NCBI GenBank assembly: GCA_016710015.1
Contig: JADJLR010000001.1
Coordinates: 964,501-1,028,500, forward strand
Source of the DNA: Flavobacteriales bacterium
GTDB taxonomy: Bacteria; Bacteroidota; Bacteroidia; Flavobacteriales_F; PHOS-HE28
Direction of reading: 5' to 3'
DNA: 64,000 nt
Shown: positions 7,403 through 15,699 of the stretch, piece after piece
Layout: each line of letters opens with the position of its first letter
How positions within the stretch are numbered: the first letter of the stretch is position 1
Program-made: the position numbers and the translations under genes
The notes under the pieces: model-generated
What the model was told of the DNA's origin: nothing
Databases searched by the model: none
What the model saw: the letters and a program-made list of their open reading frames with translations, nothing else

Positions 7403-8341
7403 ATGAAGCGTTCGGTTACCATAGATGGATCGCGCTTCGGGAATCTGATGGAGTCCGTCGATGTTGCCATACAGGTGTATGGCAAACCGCACCATACAGC
7501 GGTCACACTACTTTCGCTTCTCCGGCATTCGGGGGAGCATATAGCTAAGATCTGGTTCATTGAAGAACGTAAACAGCCGTTCGGTGCGGAGTTCACGGTC
7601 ATCCGCAACTACCTCGGTGATCGAGTCAGGTACTATCGTCCACCTATCTGGTTAGGGTCAGCACAACTTCCCTGGCGTGGTCTACATTGCTTTCGGCCGC
7701 TCCGGTGGTCGTTGCGTTATCAGTATGCGTGGGAAAAGAGCAGGCAACGTTACCTCTACATCACGCATAACGATGTCCTGTACACTGGGAACATCTTGGC
7801 CCCCATGCTTGATCGCCTCCAAGGGCATCTGGCCGCGGGTCCCGTAGGTCAATGCTGGAATTGCTCTGCGAGCGCCGCCGGTATCTGTTCGCCGAGTTCA
7901 TTCATGTCGTACAGACCGACCTACTCAGAATGGCTCAGGCTTTCCAGCCAGTATCCCGGGGCCCGTGCAGACAGGTATCCGCAAGTGGTTGATCCTGACC
8001 AGCCTTGGCCGCTCCCGGAATGCCGTGTGAACGAATGGACACTTCTGGTTGATCTTCTCAAGGCAAGGGCGGCAACGATGCCTCTTGGAGATGCCGTGCC
8101 GATCGGAGCATCATTTGGGATGGATACAGGAACCCAATGGTTCCATGATGTCATGAATGCGGGGCACCACATTGCTCACGTAGATACTTTCGCCTATGCC
8201 CGGCACGCATGGGCCAGTTCCACGGGTGGAGGGTTTCCGGCCTTGTCCGATAGAAAGGAGTACGACCGTGGTGAAGCGCTGGCGTTCGAACACCTACGTA
8301 CTTACTACCCAGACTTCTTTCGACTGGTACAAAAACAATGA
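7403..8341 (+). CDS. glycosyltransferase-like protein
   Basis: A 312-residue soluble protein. The N-terminus (SVDVAIQVYGKPHHTAVTLL, then LRHSGEHIAKIWFIEER) resembles the first beta-alpha-beta unit of GT-A glycosyltransferases. YLYITHNDVLY near residue 120 sits where family-2 enzymes carry the acidic metal-binding motif. A cysteine-rich patch (CWNCSASAAGIC) follows near residue 151. I chose the ATG at 7403 because an upstream extension would translate the dispersed repeat. The substrate is unknown. It is flanked by 33-bp direct repeats and sits between fadA and fadE, where no glycosyltransferase is needed, so it is probably acquired cargo. Confidence 0.55.
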   Translation: MKRSVTIDGSRFGNLMESVDVAIQVYGKPHHTAVTLLSLLRHSGEHIAKIWFIEERKQPFGAEFTVIRNYLGDRVRYYRPPIWLGSAQLPWRGLHCFRPLRWSLRYQYAWEKSRQRYLYITHNDVLYTGNILAPMLDRLQGHLAAGPVGQCWNCSASAAGICSPSSFMSYRPTYSEWLRLSSQYPGARADRYPQVVDPDQPWPLPECRVNEWTLLVDLLKARAATMPLGDAVPIGASFGMDTGTQWFHDVMNAGHHIAHVDTFAYARHAWASSTGGGFPALSDRKEYDRGEALAFEHLRTYYPDFFRLVQKQ

Positions 8342-8352
8342 GTAGGCACAGC

Positions 8353-8385
8353 GTATGTTTTTCAATGCGCGTTGGCGAAAAAGCC
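8353..8385 (+). repeat. 33-bp direct repeat of 7281-7313
   Basis: GTATGTTTTTCAATGCGCGT and onward to GAAAAAGCC, one mismatch from the copy before the glycosyltransferase-like gene. The pair brackets that gene and could be recombination or insertion footprints. Confidence 0.65.
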
Positions 8386-8432
8386 GTCACCCGCTGAATC
8401 CAATCCTTCACTAAAGCTTCGGATTACAAAGC

Positions 8433-9365
8433 ATGAGCGCCCTGCTACCCTCCTCCACGCTATTTGAACAACATCAGATCCGTCGGCTCTATGATGATGC
8501 CACGGAGACGTGGTGGTTCTCGGTGATCGACATCATCCAAGTCCTCATCGACCAACCCGACTACCAGACCGCACGCAAGTACTGGAACAAGCTGAAAGGC
8601 AGGCTGGATAAGGAAGGAAGTCAGTCGGTGACAAATTGTCACCGACTGAAATTGGAAGCCGCCGACGGCAAGAAGTACCTCACCGACGTGGCCACCGCCG
8701 AGACCCTATTGCGACTGGTCCAATCCGTTCCAAGCCCGAAAGCCGAACCGATCAAGCTCTGGCTGGCGAGGGTGGGCTTTGAGCGCATCGGAAATGGCCG
8801 AAAACATAGCGCCCGTAGAAACTGGCATTGGAATCGTCCTAGCGAGAAGTGGATCAGACTCCGCATGTGTCTCATCCCGCCTTCAGCGGGGATGGGCCAG
8901 GAAACCTGCCTACGGCAGGCAGGCGCGCAAACAAGCCTGGCTGCCGTAGGCAGCCTCACAGACTATTGGAAGGACCACGACATCAAGGAAGGCGAAGAGT
9001 TCGCGATCCTGACGAACATCATCCACCAGGAGTGGAGCGGCGTTACCGTGAAGGACCACAAGACCATCAAAGGCCTGAAGACCCAGAACCTCCGCGACCA
9101 TAACCTGTCCCGCCTTAGCGGGATGACCGAGGCCGAACTGATCTTTACGGCATTGGCCGAGATGAGCACGCGGCAGATCGCCGAGACGGAGCAGGCCGTT
9201 GGCATGCCGAAGAACAAGGTGGCGGCGAGGAAAGGCGGCGGTATTGCAAAGAAGGCACGACTTGAACTGGAGGAGCGAACTGGAAAGTCCGTAGTAACGG
9301 GTAGTAACTTCCTGCCGCCGAGCAAGAAGAAGATCGCCCCGAAGAAGCGAGCGAAGAAATCATGA
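8433..9365 (+). CDS. BRO-N domain protein (antirepressor-like) with palindromic insertions
   Basis: A 310-residue member of the BRO family N-terminal domain group (prophage antirepressor-like). The BRO-N fold covers about residues 9-115 (IRRLYDDATETWWFSVIDII, then VTNCHRLKLEAADGKKYLTD and SPKAEPIKLWLARVGFERI). The C-terminal family part is recognisable in SEKWIRLRM, MGQET, LTDYWKDHDIKEGEEFAILT and ELIFTALAEMSTRQIAE. Between these blocks lie foreign palindromic stretches at 8868-8891, 8905-8955 and 9102-9122. The segment before SEKWIRLRM also departs from the family and may be locally frame-shifted. It probably binds DNA. Activity after so many insertions is doubtful. A 17-bp dyad at 8628-8644 is repeated five times downstream. 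Confidence 0.75.
   Translation: MSALLPSSTLFEQHQIRRLYDDATETWWFSVIDIIQVLIDQPDYQTARKYWNKLKGRLDKEGSQSVTNCHRLKLEAADGKKYLTDVATAETLLRLVQSVPSPKAEPIKLWLARVGFERIGNGRKHSARRNWHWNRPSEKWIRLRMCLIPPSAGMGQETCLRQAGAQTSLAAVGSLTDYWKDHDIKEGEEFAILTNIIHQEWSGVTVKDHKTIKGLKTQNLRDHNLSRLSGMTEAELIFTALAEMSTRQIAETEQAVGMPKNKVAARKGGGIAKKARLELEERTGKSVVTGSNFLPPSKKKIAPKKRAKKS
8868..8891 (-). repeat. 24-bp palindromic element in frame
   Basis: On the minus strand CCCCGCTGAAGGCGGGATGA followed by GACA. It encodes CLIPPSAG between RM and MGQET. BRO-family proteins I recall run straight from RM to MGQET or a close variant. It keeps the frame and is related to the 21-bp elements at 6735 and 9102. Confidence 0.65.
8905..8955. repeat. 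pair of TGCC-TAC-GGCA palindromes
   Basis: CCTGCCTACGGCAGGCAGG (8905-8923) and, after 11 bases, GCCTGGCTGCCGTAGGCAG (from 8935) are inverted copies of one palindrome. They interrupt the BRO gene between MGQET and LTDYW. The design (palindrome, TAC loop, then GCAGG or ACAGG) parallels the CCCGC-type elements, so the two may be subfamilies. Confidence 0.65.
9102..9122 (-). repeat. 21-bp palindromic element in frame
   Basis: On the minus strand CCCGCTAAGGCGGGACAGG plus two bases. It encodes NLSRLSG between NLRDH and MTEAELIFTALAE, which are adjacent in BRO-family proteins I recall. It differs from the element at 6735-6755 at only two positions. Confidence 0.75.
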
Positions 9366-9402
9366 CCCCCTCCAGGAACATATCCAACTTCGTTTTCCAA
9401 CC

Positions 9403-9575
9403 GGTGACAAGTCGTCACCAGTTGAACTGGGCTGTGGGCAGGGATCCAGTCGGTGTCGGATCGTCACCGACTGGAATGGAGCACGGGCAACCGGTTACAG
9501 ATCGTAACCGGTTGGATCGATCACCTCAACTGGTAACAGATCGTTACCAGTTGCAGTCGGTTACAAATTGTAACC
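9403..9575. repeat. array of five 17-bp dyads
   Basis: Five near-perfect palindromes fit GGTnACAnATnGTnACC or a close variant: 9403-9419, 9452-9468, 9493-9509, 9532-9548 and 9559-9575. Centres are 49, 41, 39 and 27 bases apart. The arms vary together (GGTTACAGATCGTAACC, GGTAACAGATCGTTACC), so symmetry is preserved while sequence drifts. The same dyad, GGTGACAAATTGTCACC, lies inside the BRO gene at 8628-8644, where it encodes VTNCHR. Confidence 0.75.
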
Positions 9576-9646
9576 AACTGACTTTCGAGGTCGGACATAT
9601 CCGTAAATATCCGCAAGTAGCCGAAACGTATCCGCAAACAACGGAT

Positions 9647-9862
9647 GCGACCCCTTCAGGGTCGAATGCCTCCGTGACGGAACAAATGCAACAGGCTATG
9701 ACCCCTCTGGGGGCGAGTGCCTTGGCGGTGGGCCTATGGCGGGTCAAGGTCTGGTACAATAGATCCAAAGAACGACCTGAGGTGGAAGGCCTGACCCCGG
9801 AGGGGTCACAGCCATTAGAAAGGAAGTGTCCCCATGTCGCCACGACCCCGGAGGGGTCGCAG
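9647..9862. repeat. four GACCCC/GGGGTC palindromes
   Basis: GCGACCCCTTCAGGGTCGAA, TGACCCCTCTGGGGGCGA, TGACCCCGGAGGGGTCACAG and CGACCCCGGAGGGGTCGCAG occur within about 215 bases. The last two are perfect hairpins. Similar units are scattered through other Bacteroidota genomes as I recall. Confidence 0.65.
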
Positions 9863-9870
9863 CCGTTGTT

Positions 9871-9993
9871 CCGCGTGAGGGATAGCAGCGGAAAGCCCAC
9901 AGGCCTGATTGCGAGGAGGAACGACGAAGCAACAGGCCGAGGACTTGCAGCGAATAGCCCGACGGCGCGCATTTGGCGCCGGCACGCCCAAAC
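9871..9993 (+). repeat. dispersed ~100-bp repeat, copy 4
   Basis: Begins CCGCGTGAGGGATAGCAGCG and ends GGCGCCGGCACGCCCA. It matches 4261-4362 closely but carries about 20 extra bases in the middle (AGGCCTGATTGCGAGGAGG...). Confidence 0.75.
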
Positions 9994-10105
9994 ATCTATT
10001 ACAACAAACACGTTAAACCACCGGACGGCTATTGATCATCCGCCTACGCCAGGTCCACGGCGGAAGCATCTGATCATCTGATCGCCCCATCATCTGATCT
10101 ACACC

Positions 10106-11915
10106 ATGGCAACCGAAACGAAAAAGGCCCTCCAAGGAGGCGAATTCCTGATCCGCGAGAGCGACCCGCAGGACATCTTCATTCCCGAGGAATTCAACGA
10201 GGAGCAGCGCATGATCGCGCAGACCTGCCCTCGAGTTCCTGCAACAGAACGTGTGGACGCAACTGGATGAGATCGACTCCTTGAAAGAGGGGCTGATGCC
10301 GAGCCTGCTGGACAAAGCGGGCGAACTGGGGCTGCTGGGCATCTCGGTGCCCGAGGACCTGGGCGGCTTCGGCAAGGACTTCGTGACCACGATGCTGGTG
10401 ACCGAAGTGACCGGTGCCGGGCACAGCTTCAGCGTGGCGATCGCGGCGCACACTGGCATCGGTACGCTTCCGATCCTTTACTATGGCAATGAGGCACAGC
10501 GCAAGAAGTACGTCCCCAAGCTGGCCACGGGCGAATGGAAGGCCTCCTACTGCCTCACTGAACCCAGCGCGGGCAGCGATGCCAACAGCGGTCGCACGAA
10601 AGCGGTGCTGACCGACGACGGCAAACACTACATCATCAATGGCCAGAAGATGTGGATCACCAACGGTGGCTTCGCGGACATCTTCACAGTGTTCGCCAAG
10701 ATCGTGGACCCAAAGACCGGCAAGGAGGACGACAACCTGAGCGCCTTCATCGTGGAGAAGGACTTCGGCGGCATCACGCTGAATCCCGAGGAGAAGAAAA
10801 TGGGGATCAAGGGCAGCAGCACCAGGCAGGTGTTCTTCAACGACTGCAAAGTGCCGGTGGAGAACATGCTGAGCGAGCGCGGGAACGGGTTCAAGATCGC
10901 GGTGAACATTTTGAACATCGGTCGGATCAAGTTGGCGGGCGCGGCGCTGGGCGGTGCGAAGGCCGTGGTGGACCAAAGCGTGAACTACGCCAACGAGCGG
11001 CAGCAGTTCGGTCGTCCGATCAGCAGCTTCGGTGCGATCCGTCAAAAGCTCGCGGACCAAGCAACCTATTGCTACGTGGTGGAAAGTGCGACCTACCGTT
11101 GCAGCCAGGACATGGAGCGCGCGATCGAGGACCTGAAGGCCGGCGGTGCGGATCATGCACAAGCATTGCTGAAAGGCGTGGAGCAATACGCAGCCGAAGC
11201 AGCGATCCTGAAAGTGGCCGGCAGCGAGTGCTTGGACTACGTGTGCGACGAAGGCGTGCAGATCTATGGCGGCATGGGCTACAGCGCCGAAAGCCCTGTG
11301 GAGCGTGCGTATCGCGATAGCCGCATCAACCGGATCTTCGAGGGAACGAACGAGATCAACCGCATGCTGACGGTGGACATGCTGCTGAAGCGCGCGATGA
11401 AAGGTCAGCTGGATCTGATGGGTCCTGCGCAGCAAGTTGCCGCTGATCTGATGGGTATCCCCGACATGCCGGAGCCGGATGATTCGTTGCTCGGCGACGA
11501 GAAGCGGATGGTGGCGAACTTCAAGAAGGCCGTGCTGATGGTGGCCGGTGGCGCCGCACAGAAGCTGGGCTTGGAATTGGCGAAGCACCAGGAGACATTG
11601 ATGCACATCGCTGACATGGTGATCGACACCTACCTCGCGGAAAGTGTGTTGTTACGCACCTTGAAGTTGGTTGAGATGAAAGGCGCGGATAGCGTGAAAG
11701 AGCAGATCGCGATGACCCAGCTTTACATTCACGATGCTGCTGACCGCATTCACAAGTACGCGAAAGAAGCGGTGAACAATTTCGCCGATGGCGATGAGCA
11801 ACGTGCGATGTTGATGGGTGCGAAGCGCTTCACGAAGGCGACGAACCTCAACACGGCCGAACTGCGTAAGGCGATCGCGAAGAAGATGATCGCGGAGGGG
11901 AAGTATTGCTACTGA
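10106..11915 (+). CDS. fadE: acyl-CoA dehydrogenase, apparent frameshift near 10228
   Basis: A 600-residue acyl-CoA dehydrogenase of the long Bacteroidota type, performing the FAD-dependent first step of beta-oxidation. The N-terminal segment MATETKKALQGGEFLIRESD is in one frame from 10106. One extra C in the run at 10228-10230 shifts it, and the reading then continues as LEFLQQNVWTQLDEID to the end. Family motifs include SYCLTEPSAGSD, QKMWITNGG and EGTNEINRML, with an extra C-terminal helical domain of about 150 residues. The single homopolymer base suggests a sequencing error in an intact gene. It closes the operon; a strong terminator follows. Confidence 0.9.
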
Positions 11916-11960
11916 TCGTCCGACGAGACTCCGGGGCAAGCTCGGAGTGACATTTTGGAT

Positions 11961-11994
11961 GAACGCCGAAGTGGAGGGATCCACATCGGCGTTC
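11961..11994 (+). terminator. rho-independent terminator after fadE
   Basis: GAACGCCGA and TCGGCGTTC pair perfectly, with an inner GTGGA-GGGA-TCCAC stem, followed by TTCATT. It is 45 bases beyond the fadE stop. The symmetry means it could also serve the convergent gene at 12043-12786. Confidence 0.8.
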
Positions 11995-12042
11995 TTCATT
12001 GGCCCGCATGTGCAGTGAACGCATAGAGGCCAACGATGTCGT

Positions 12043-12786
12043 CTATGCAGTTGTATGCTCAGCAATGATCGGTGCAGTCCACTCTCGAACGAACTTTCTA
12101 GCCGAAGGAGATTCCTTCCAAACAGGAAGTACGCCTGACTTGGAAAGGAAAATCTCTGGCTTTGGGAACTGCGCCATGTGACTCGATACAAAGAAGCACC
12201 AGACCATACCACCAAGAACCGTCCGATAGCACGGATGGCCCTGAAATTTCTTCGCCCCCTTCGTTGGTGGAAGAATCACACTACCATACTCAGGGATACT
12301 GTATGCAACATGTTCAGTGAAACAGGCATACTCGTACGGCTCTCCCGGATCCGAACGGTCCAACATTTCCCGAAGTCGATCTTCGTGCTTCCGTCCAAGA
12401 TCAACGTTGCTGAATCGATCATGCTTGGTAATTCCCAACCGCCAGATCAAAGACATCTGGAACAGCTTGAACTGGGAGTATTCCACTCCAGGGTATTCCA
12501 TCCGATCACCATGATCGATGCCTTGTGGCGCGCGATCAAAAAGTAACTCCTTCACGTACTTCTCCCAGTTACCGAGCTTCTGCTCACAGCTCCAGCATAA
12601 GAGATGCTCGCGGAGCCCCTTCTGTTCAATCCGCGATGAGTTGGTCGTGTTCGAAGAGAATATCTGAAACCGTCCATTCTCATATATCGGCTTGTAGAAG
12701 AACTCCGAAATGATGTGAGAGTTCTGTAGTTCCTGACCTGGCTTCAAGCAAAGCTTACAGGTCCCAATGATCTTCTTCTTAGCCAT
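12043..12786 (-). CDS. HNH-endonuclease-like protein
   Basis: A 247-residue protein with paired cysteines and a histidine in the order of a small zinc-bound HNH-type nuclease family: CKLCLKPGQELQNSHIISEF at residues 10-29 and LLCWSCEQKLGNWEKYVKEL at about 62-81. The rest is mixed alpha/beta and not recognised. Similar CxxC-SHIIxxF-CxxCE proteins occur in defence and mobile contexts. Its ATG overlaps the dinD stop by eight bases, so the two form a unit. Nuclease activity is inferred from motif order; a plain zinc-finger protein is the alternative. Confidence 0.6.
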   Translation of the reverse strand: MAKKKIIGTCKLCLKPGQELQNSHIISEFFYKPIYENGRFQIFSSNTTNSSRIEQKGLREHLLCWSCEQKLGNWEKYVKELLFDRAPQGIDHGDRMEYPGVEYSQFKLFQMSLIWRLGITKHDRFSNVDLGRKHEDRLREMLDRSDPGEPYEYACFTEHVAYSIPEYGSVILPPTKGAKKFQGHPCYRTVLGGMVWCFFVSSHMAQFPKPEIFLSKSGVLPVWKESPSARKFVREWTAPIIAEHTTA

Positions 12787-13632
12787 TGTTGCCTGATCTG
12801 TTCTTCTTCCCCGCCTCCACCAACTTCTTCTCCTCTCCCACCAATCTGCGTTGCACTTTCTTCAGGTCCTCGGCTGCCGGTAGCTCTTCTGGTTTCACGC
12901 CGCGCTCCGCGAGCATCTTGCGCACTGCGGCGTTATTGTCCACATGCTCCTGGATGATGGGATCCTGACCATGCACATCCTTGTCCACGACATTGTGACC
13001 AGTTAGTTCGGCGGCGAAGTCCTTCGCCTTGATGGTAAGTGTCGGAAGGAAATCCGCCAGGGGTCGTTTCTCCGGAACGCCAAGTCTTCGCTTCATATCA
13101 CTGGTATTGGCTCCACCGAAGAGTGCCTGATCGCCTTTGGAACGCAGGATGCCAAAACCACGGTCATCCACTCCACGTTCGTAAACGATCCCCGAAAGCT
13201 TCTTCTCGGACTTTGTCAGTTTCTCACGCGCGGATACGCGAGCGACATCCAGCATGCGCTTCTCGATCAGCTCCTGCTTGCGGGTCTGCACCGCGAAGTA
13301 GGTTTGCGCAAAGGCGATCTCCGGCTTGCTGGGATCACCGTTTTGGGCAATGAGCTAACACGCATAACGGGTCAACGCCAGGTCTTCGACAGGTCGTTCC
13401 GCGCCACTGCCCAAACCAACCATTTTCGTGACATCACGAAAATGGTCCCAACCTTGGCCCCGCTGCCTTCACACGCCTTTCTGGCACGCTCCAGAGCTAC
13501 TTTGAAATTCTCCCAACGAGCGTATCCCAAGATGACTTGCAGCTCACGTGCACTCCAGCATTCGACACCTTCGTGGATGTAGCACGCTTCTTCGAACCTG
13601 TTGAAAAGCGCATCGATCTGTTCCTTGTCCAT
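12779..13632 (-). pseudogene. dinD: DNA-damage-inducible protein D (dinD), frameshift plus stop
   Basis: The pieces assemble into a DinD-family protein of about 280 residues. The N-terminal BRO-like part has HEGVECWSARELQVILGYAR and ends at a missing G near 13445-13449. The next frame reads DVTKMVGLGSGAERP and ALTRYAC, then meets TAG at 13355-13357 where the family has tyrosine. The same frame resumes as LIAQNGDPSKPEIAFAQTYF and runs to the stop. E. coli DinD is SOS-induced and linked to RecA inhibition. Two lesions so close may be real decay or consensus error. An HNH-like gene follows with an eight-base overlap. Confidence 0.75.
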
Positions 13633-13809
13633 CGTTGACGTGTTTTCTGTCGGTTATCCGACAGACAATGTACCAATTCCATCGAAATGGGTTGTAGCAT
13701 TTATCCACAAAACGTTCGAGTGATAACAACCTTGCACGTCAGGACGATCGCTCCACTTCGCCTTTGCTCTTGCCCACCTCCCGCTTGCTCCCTCATTACC
13801 TTCGTCTTG

Positions 13810-15633
13810 ATGATGATGAGATCCCGTTGGTTGCACTTCCTGTTCATCGTATTGCCTTATTCCGCTGCTGCGCAGATCACCATCAACGTGGATGCATCCA
13901 ACGTTACCGGTTCAATAACTCCGTTGTGGGGCGATCACTACGAGATGCACTTGCTTACCGGAGCGGGCGGAAATCCCAGCGTCGTCGGGCCACATCTCCA
14001 GTTCATTAACGATCCCGGTTTCGACGCTGATATGGCTTTGTTGAAGCCGCGTTTCATCCGCGTTTCCACTGCTCGTTTTGATGATCCCGGCAGTGCTGAC
14101 CACTACTCCACCGACACAACGGTATTGAAGAACCTATGGACGGAGTTCTATCACGGTCCGAATTCAATGAATGGTGCGAACAACCTCGGCAACTACGATT
14201 TCAGCTATGTGGATTCGTTGATCGATGTGGTGCATGCCATGGGCGCGGAGCCGTTCCTGGACATGGCTTCGATGCCCTTCACGCTGGCCAGCGTGGATAC
14301 ACCGGCCTATTATCCGTGCATCTATTGGAACCCGCCTTGCCACTTGCTTGGTTGGGACAATGGGATCCGCCAAGCGCCACCGACCGATCCCTTGGTTTAT
14401 AGCCGTGTGTTCTATCAGCTTGTGAAACACCTGTACGTCACGCGCAATGTCAAGTGGTTCGAGGTGTGGAACGAGCCGGACCAGTTCCCCGGACTTACGC
14501 CGTTCTGGGACGGCACCGCTGCACAACTGCACGCCATGATGGCCGCGCTGGCCGATGAGATCGGAGACGATCCCGCACTGTCGCCACACGTCAAATTGGG
14601 TTGCTGCAGTTTTGCGATGCAGAGTTTCCTGAACCTCTTCCCCGTCCAGTTCCTTTCCATTGCACGCGACAGTTCCACACGGATGGACTTCATCAGCGTC
14701 CACCCCTATTCCGCTGATGCGTTCGGGGGCTACGACAGCACGAAGGCGAGCATTGCACAAGGTTGGAAGAACACCTTCTTCCCAAACTCGGATCTGATCA
14801 ATGCGGAATGGGGCGTTCTCAACCCTGCGTTCGGAGCAGCAGGATGGAACAGCTTGGACTATGGCTTGGACCGGATACGGGGCATCATTGAAATGAACGA
14901 CCGTGGCTTTGTAATGGCACATGCCGCGAGCATGACCGATAACGATACCACTGCCGCGACCTGTTGCTTGGGCATGTTCTATTCCAAGCCGACCTTCGCT
15001 CCCAAGCCCGCCGCCTTCGCATACATGGCGATGAACCGCATGTTGAACGCCACGGACCGGATAGCATGTGCGATCAATGCTCCGCACTTGGCACTTGGCG
15101 GTCGTACCACGAATGGGGACACCGTGTACGTGGTGCTTCCCGCTCCGGACCCCGGGCCGGATACGGGAACGGTGGAACTGAACATTTCGGGCCTGCCCTG
15201 GACGGAAGGGCACGTGGACCGGTACGAGCTGACCATGACCAGCTACGACAACGACGAGGTGCTCACGCTCGTTGGTTCGGGCACGATCAGTTCCGGCAGC
15301 TACACGGGATCCGTGGAATACACCAGTGATCAAGGCGATGGCCGGTTGATGCTTTGGGAATTCGTGCGTGACAATGTGGACGGGCTTGCGGAAAGGGAAC
15401 GCGCACCGATCCAGGTGGTCCCGAATCCCGCCCGGAACGTTTTGCGTCTTGTAGCCGATGGATCGCGCACGATCACAGATTGGCGGATCCTGACCCTGCA
15501 AGGTTCGTCCACAGGACTCTTCGGCGATAGCGCTGAACGGATCGATGTGGGCGAACTCGCCGCTGGCACCTACCTGATCGAGGCATCCTGTGCGGACGGC
15601 AACGTGATGCGTGCCGTGTGGATGAAGCAATAG
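13810..15633 (+). CDS. secreted GH39-like glycoside hydrolase with T9SS sorting domain
   Basis: A 607-residue secreted protein. I chose the ATG cluster at 13810 because it gives a signal peptide (WLHFLFIVLPYSAAAQ). The catalytic barrel resembles GH39 and related clan-A enzymes: Glu222 in EVWNEPDQF is the likely acid/base, and Glu333 in LINAEWGVLNP the likely nucleophile. A beta-sandwich module follows. The C-terminus (PIQVVPNPARNVLRLV, ending AGTYLIEASCADGNVMRAVW) is a type A T9SS sorting domain, which directs export and attachment at the outer membrane. It probably cleaves a plant or microbial polysaccharide; substrate unknown. It stands alone. Confidence 0.75.
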   Translation: MMMRSRWLHFLFIVLPYSAAAQITINVDASNVTGSITPLWGDHYEMHLLTGAGGNPSVVGPHLQFINDPGFDADMALLKPRFIRVSTARFDDPGSADHYSTDTTVLKNLWTEFYHGPNSMNGANNLGNYDFSYVDSLIDVVHAMGAEPFLDMASMPFTLASVDTPAYYPCIYWNPPCHLLGWDNGIRQAPPTDPLVYSRVFYQLVKHLYVTRNVKWFEVWNEPDQFPGLTPFWDGTAAQLHAMMAALADEIGDDPALSPHVKLGCCSFAMQSFLNLFPVQFLSIARDSSTRMDFISVHPYSADAFGGYDSTKASIAQGWKNTFFPNSDLINAEWGVLNPAFGAAGWNSLDYGLDRIRGIIEMNDRGFVMAHAASMTDNDTTAATCCLGMFYSKPTFAPKPAAFAYMAMNRMLNATDRIACAINAPHLALGGRTTNGDTVYVVLPAPDPGPDTGTVELNISGLPWTEGHVDRYELTMTSYDNDEVLTLVGSGTISSGSYTGSVEYTSDQGDGRLMLWEFVRDNVDGLAERERAPIQVVPNPARNVLRLVADGSRTITDWRILTLQGSSTGLFGDSAERIDVGELAAGTYLIEASCADGNVMRAVWMKQ

Positions 15634-15699
15634 ACGCAGTACGGTAGCCGGATCGCCGGAGAAGATGCACGCGAAACGCCGTTGTGGCGGACAAAAGTC

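Larger units (their letters stand above)
9366..10105. other. repeat-rich spacer before fadE
   Basis: A 740-base gap. It holds five 17-bp dyads (9403-9575), four GACCCC palindromes (about 9650-9862) and a copy of the dispersed 100-bp repeat (9871-9993). A frame from 9362 to 10081 is open and starts with an ATGA overlap on the BRO gene, but its translation is essentially the repeats (QPVTSRHQL, PVTDRNRL, LVTDRYQL) and I do not call it a gene. Confidence 0.6.

Noticed and set aside
9403..9575. Dyad cluster as a CRISPR array
   Set aside because: The dyads are only 17 bp, unevenly spaced (27-49 bases) and each differs in its arms.
9362..10081. Open frame of 239 codons starting with an ATGA overlap on the BRO gene
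   Set aside because: Its translation is made of the palindromic repeats and the dispersed repeat; no protein family or even composition supports it.
13355..13357. TAG in dinD as a recoded amino acid
   Set aside because: Only one such codon is seen, the gene also has a frameshift, and TAG ends no other interpretable frame as a sense codon here.
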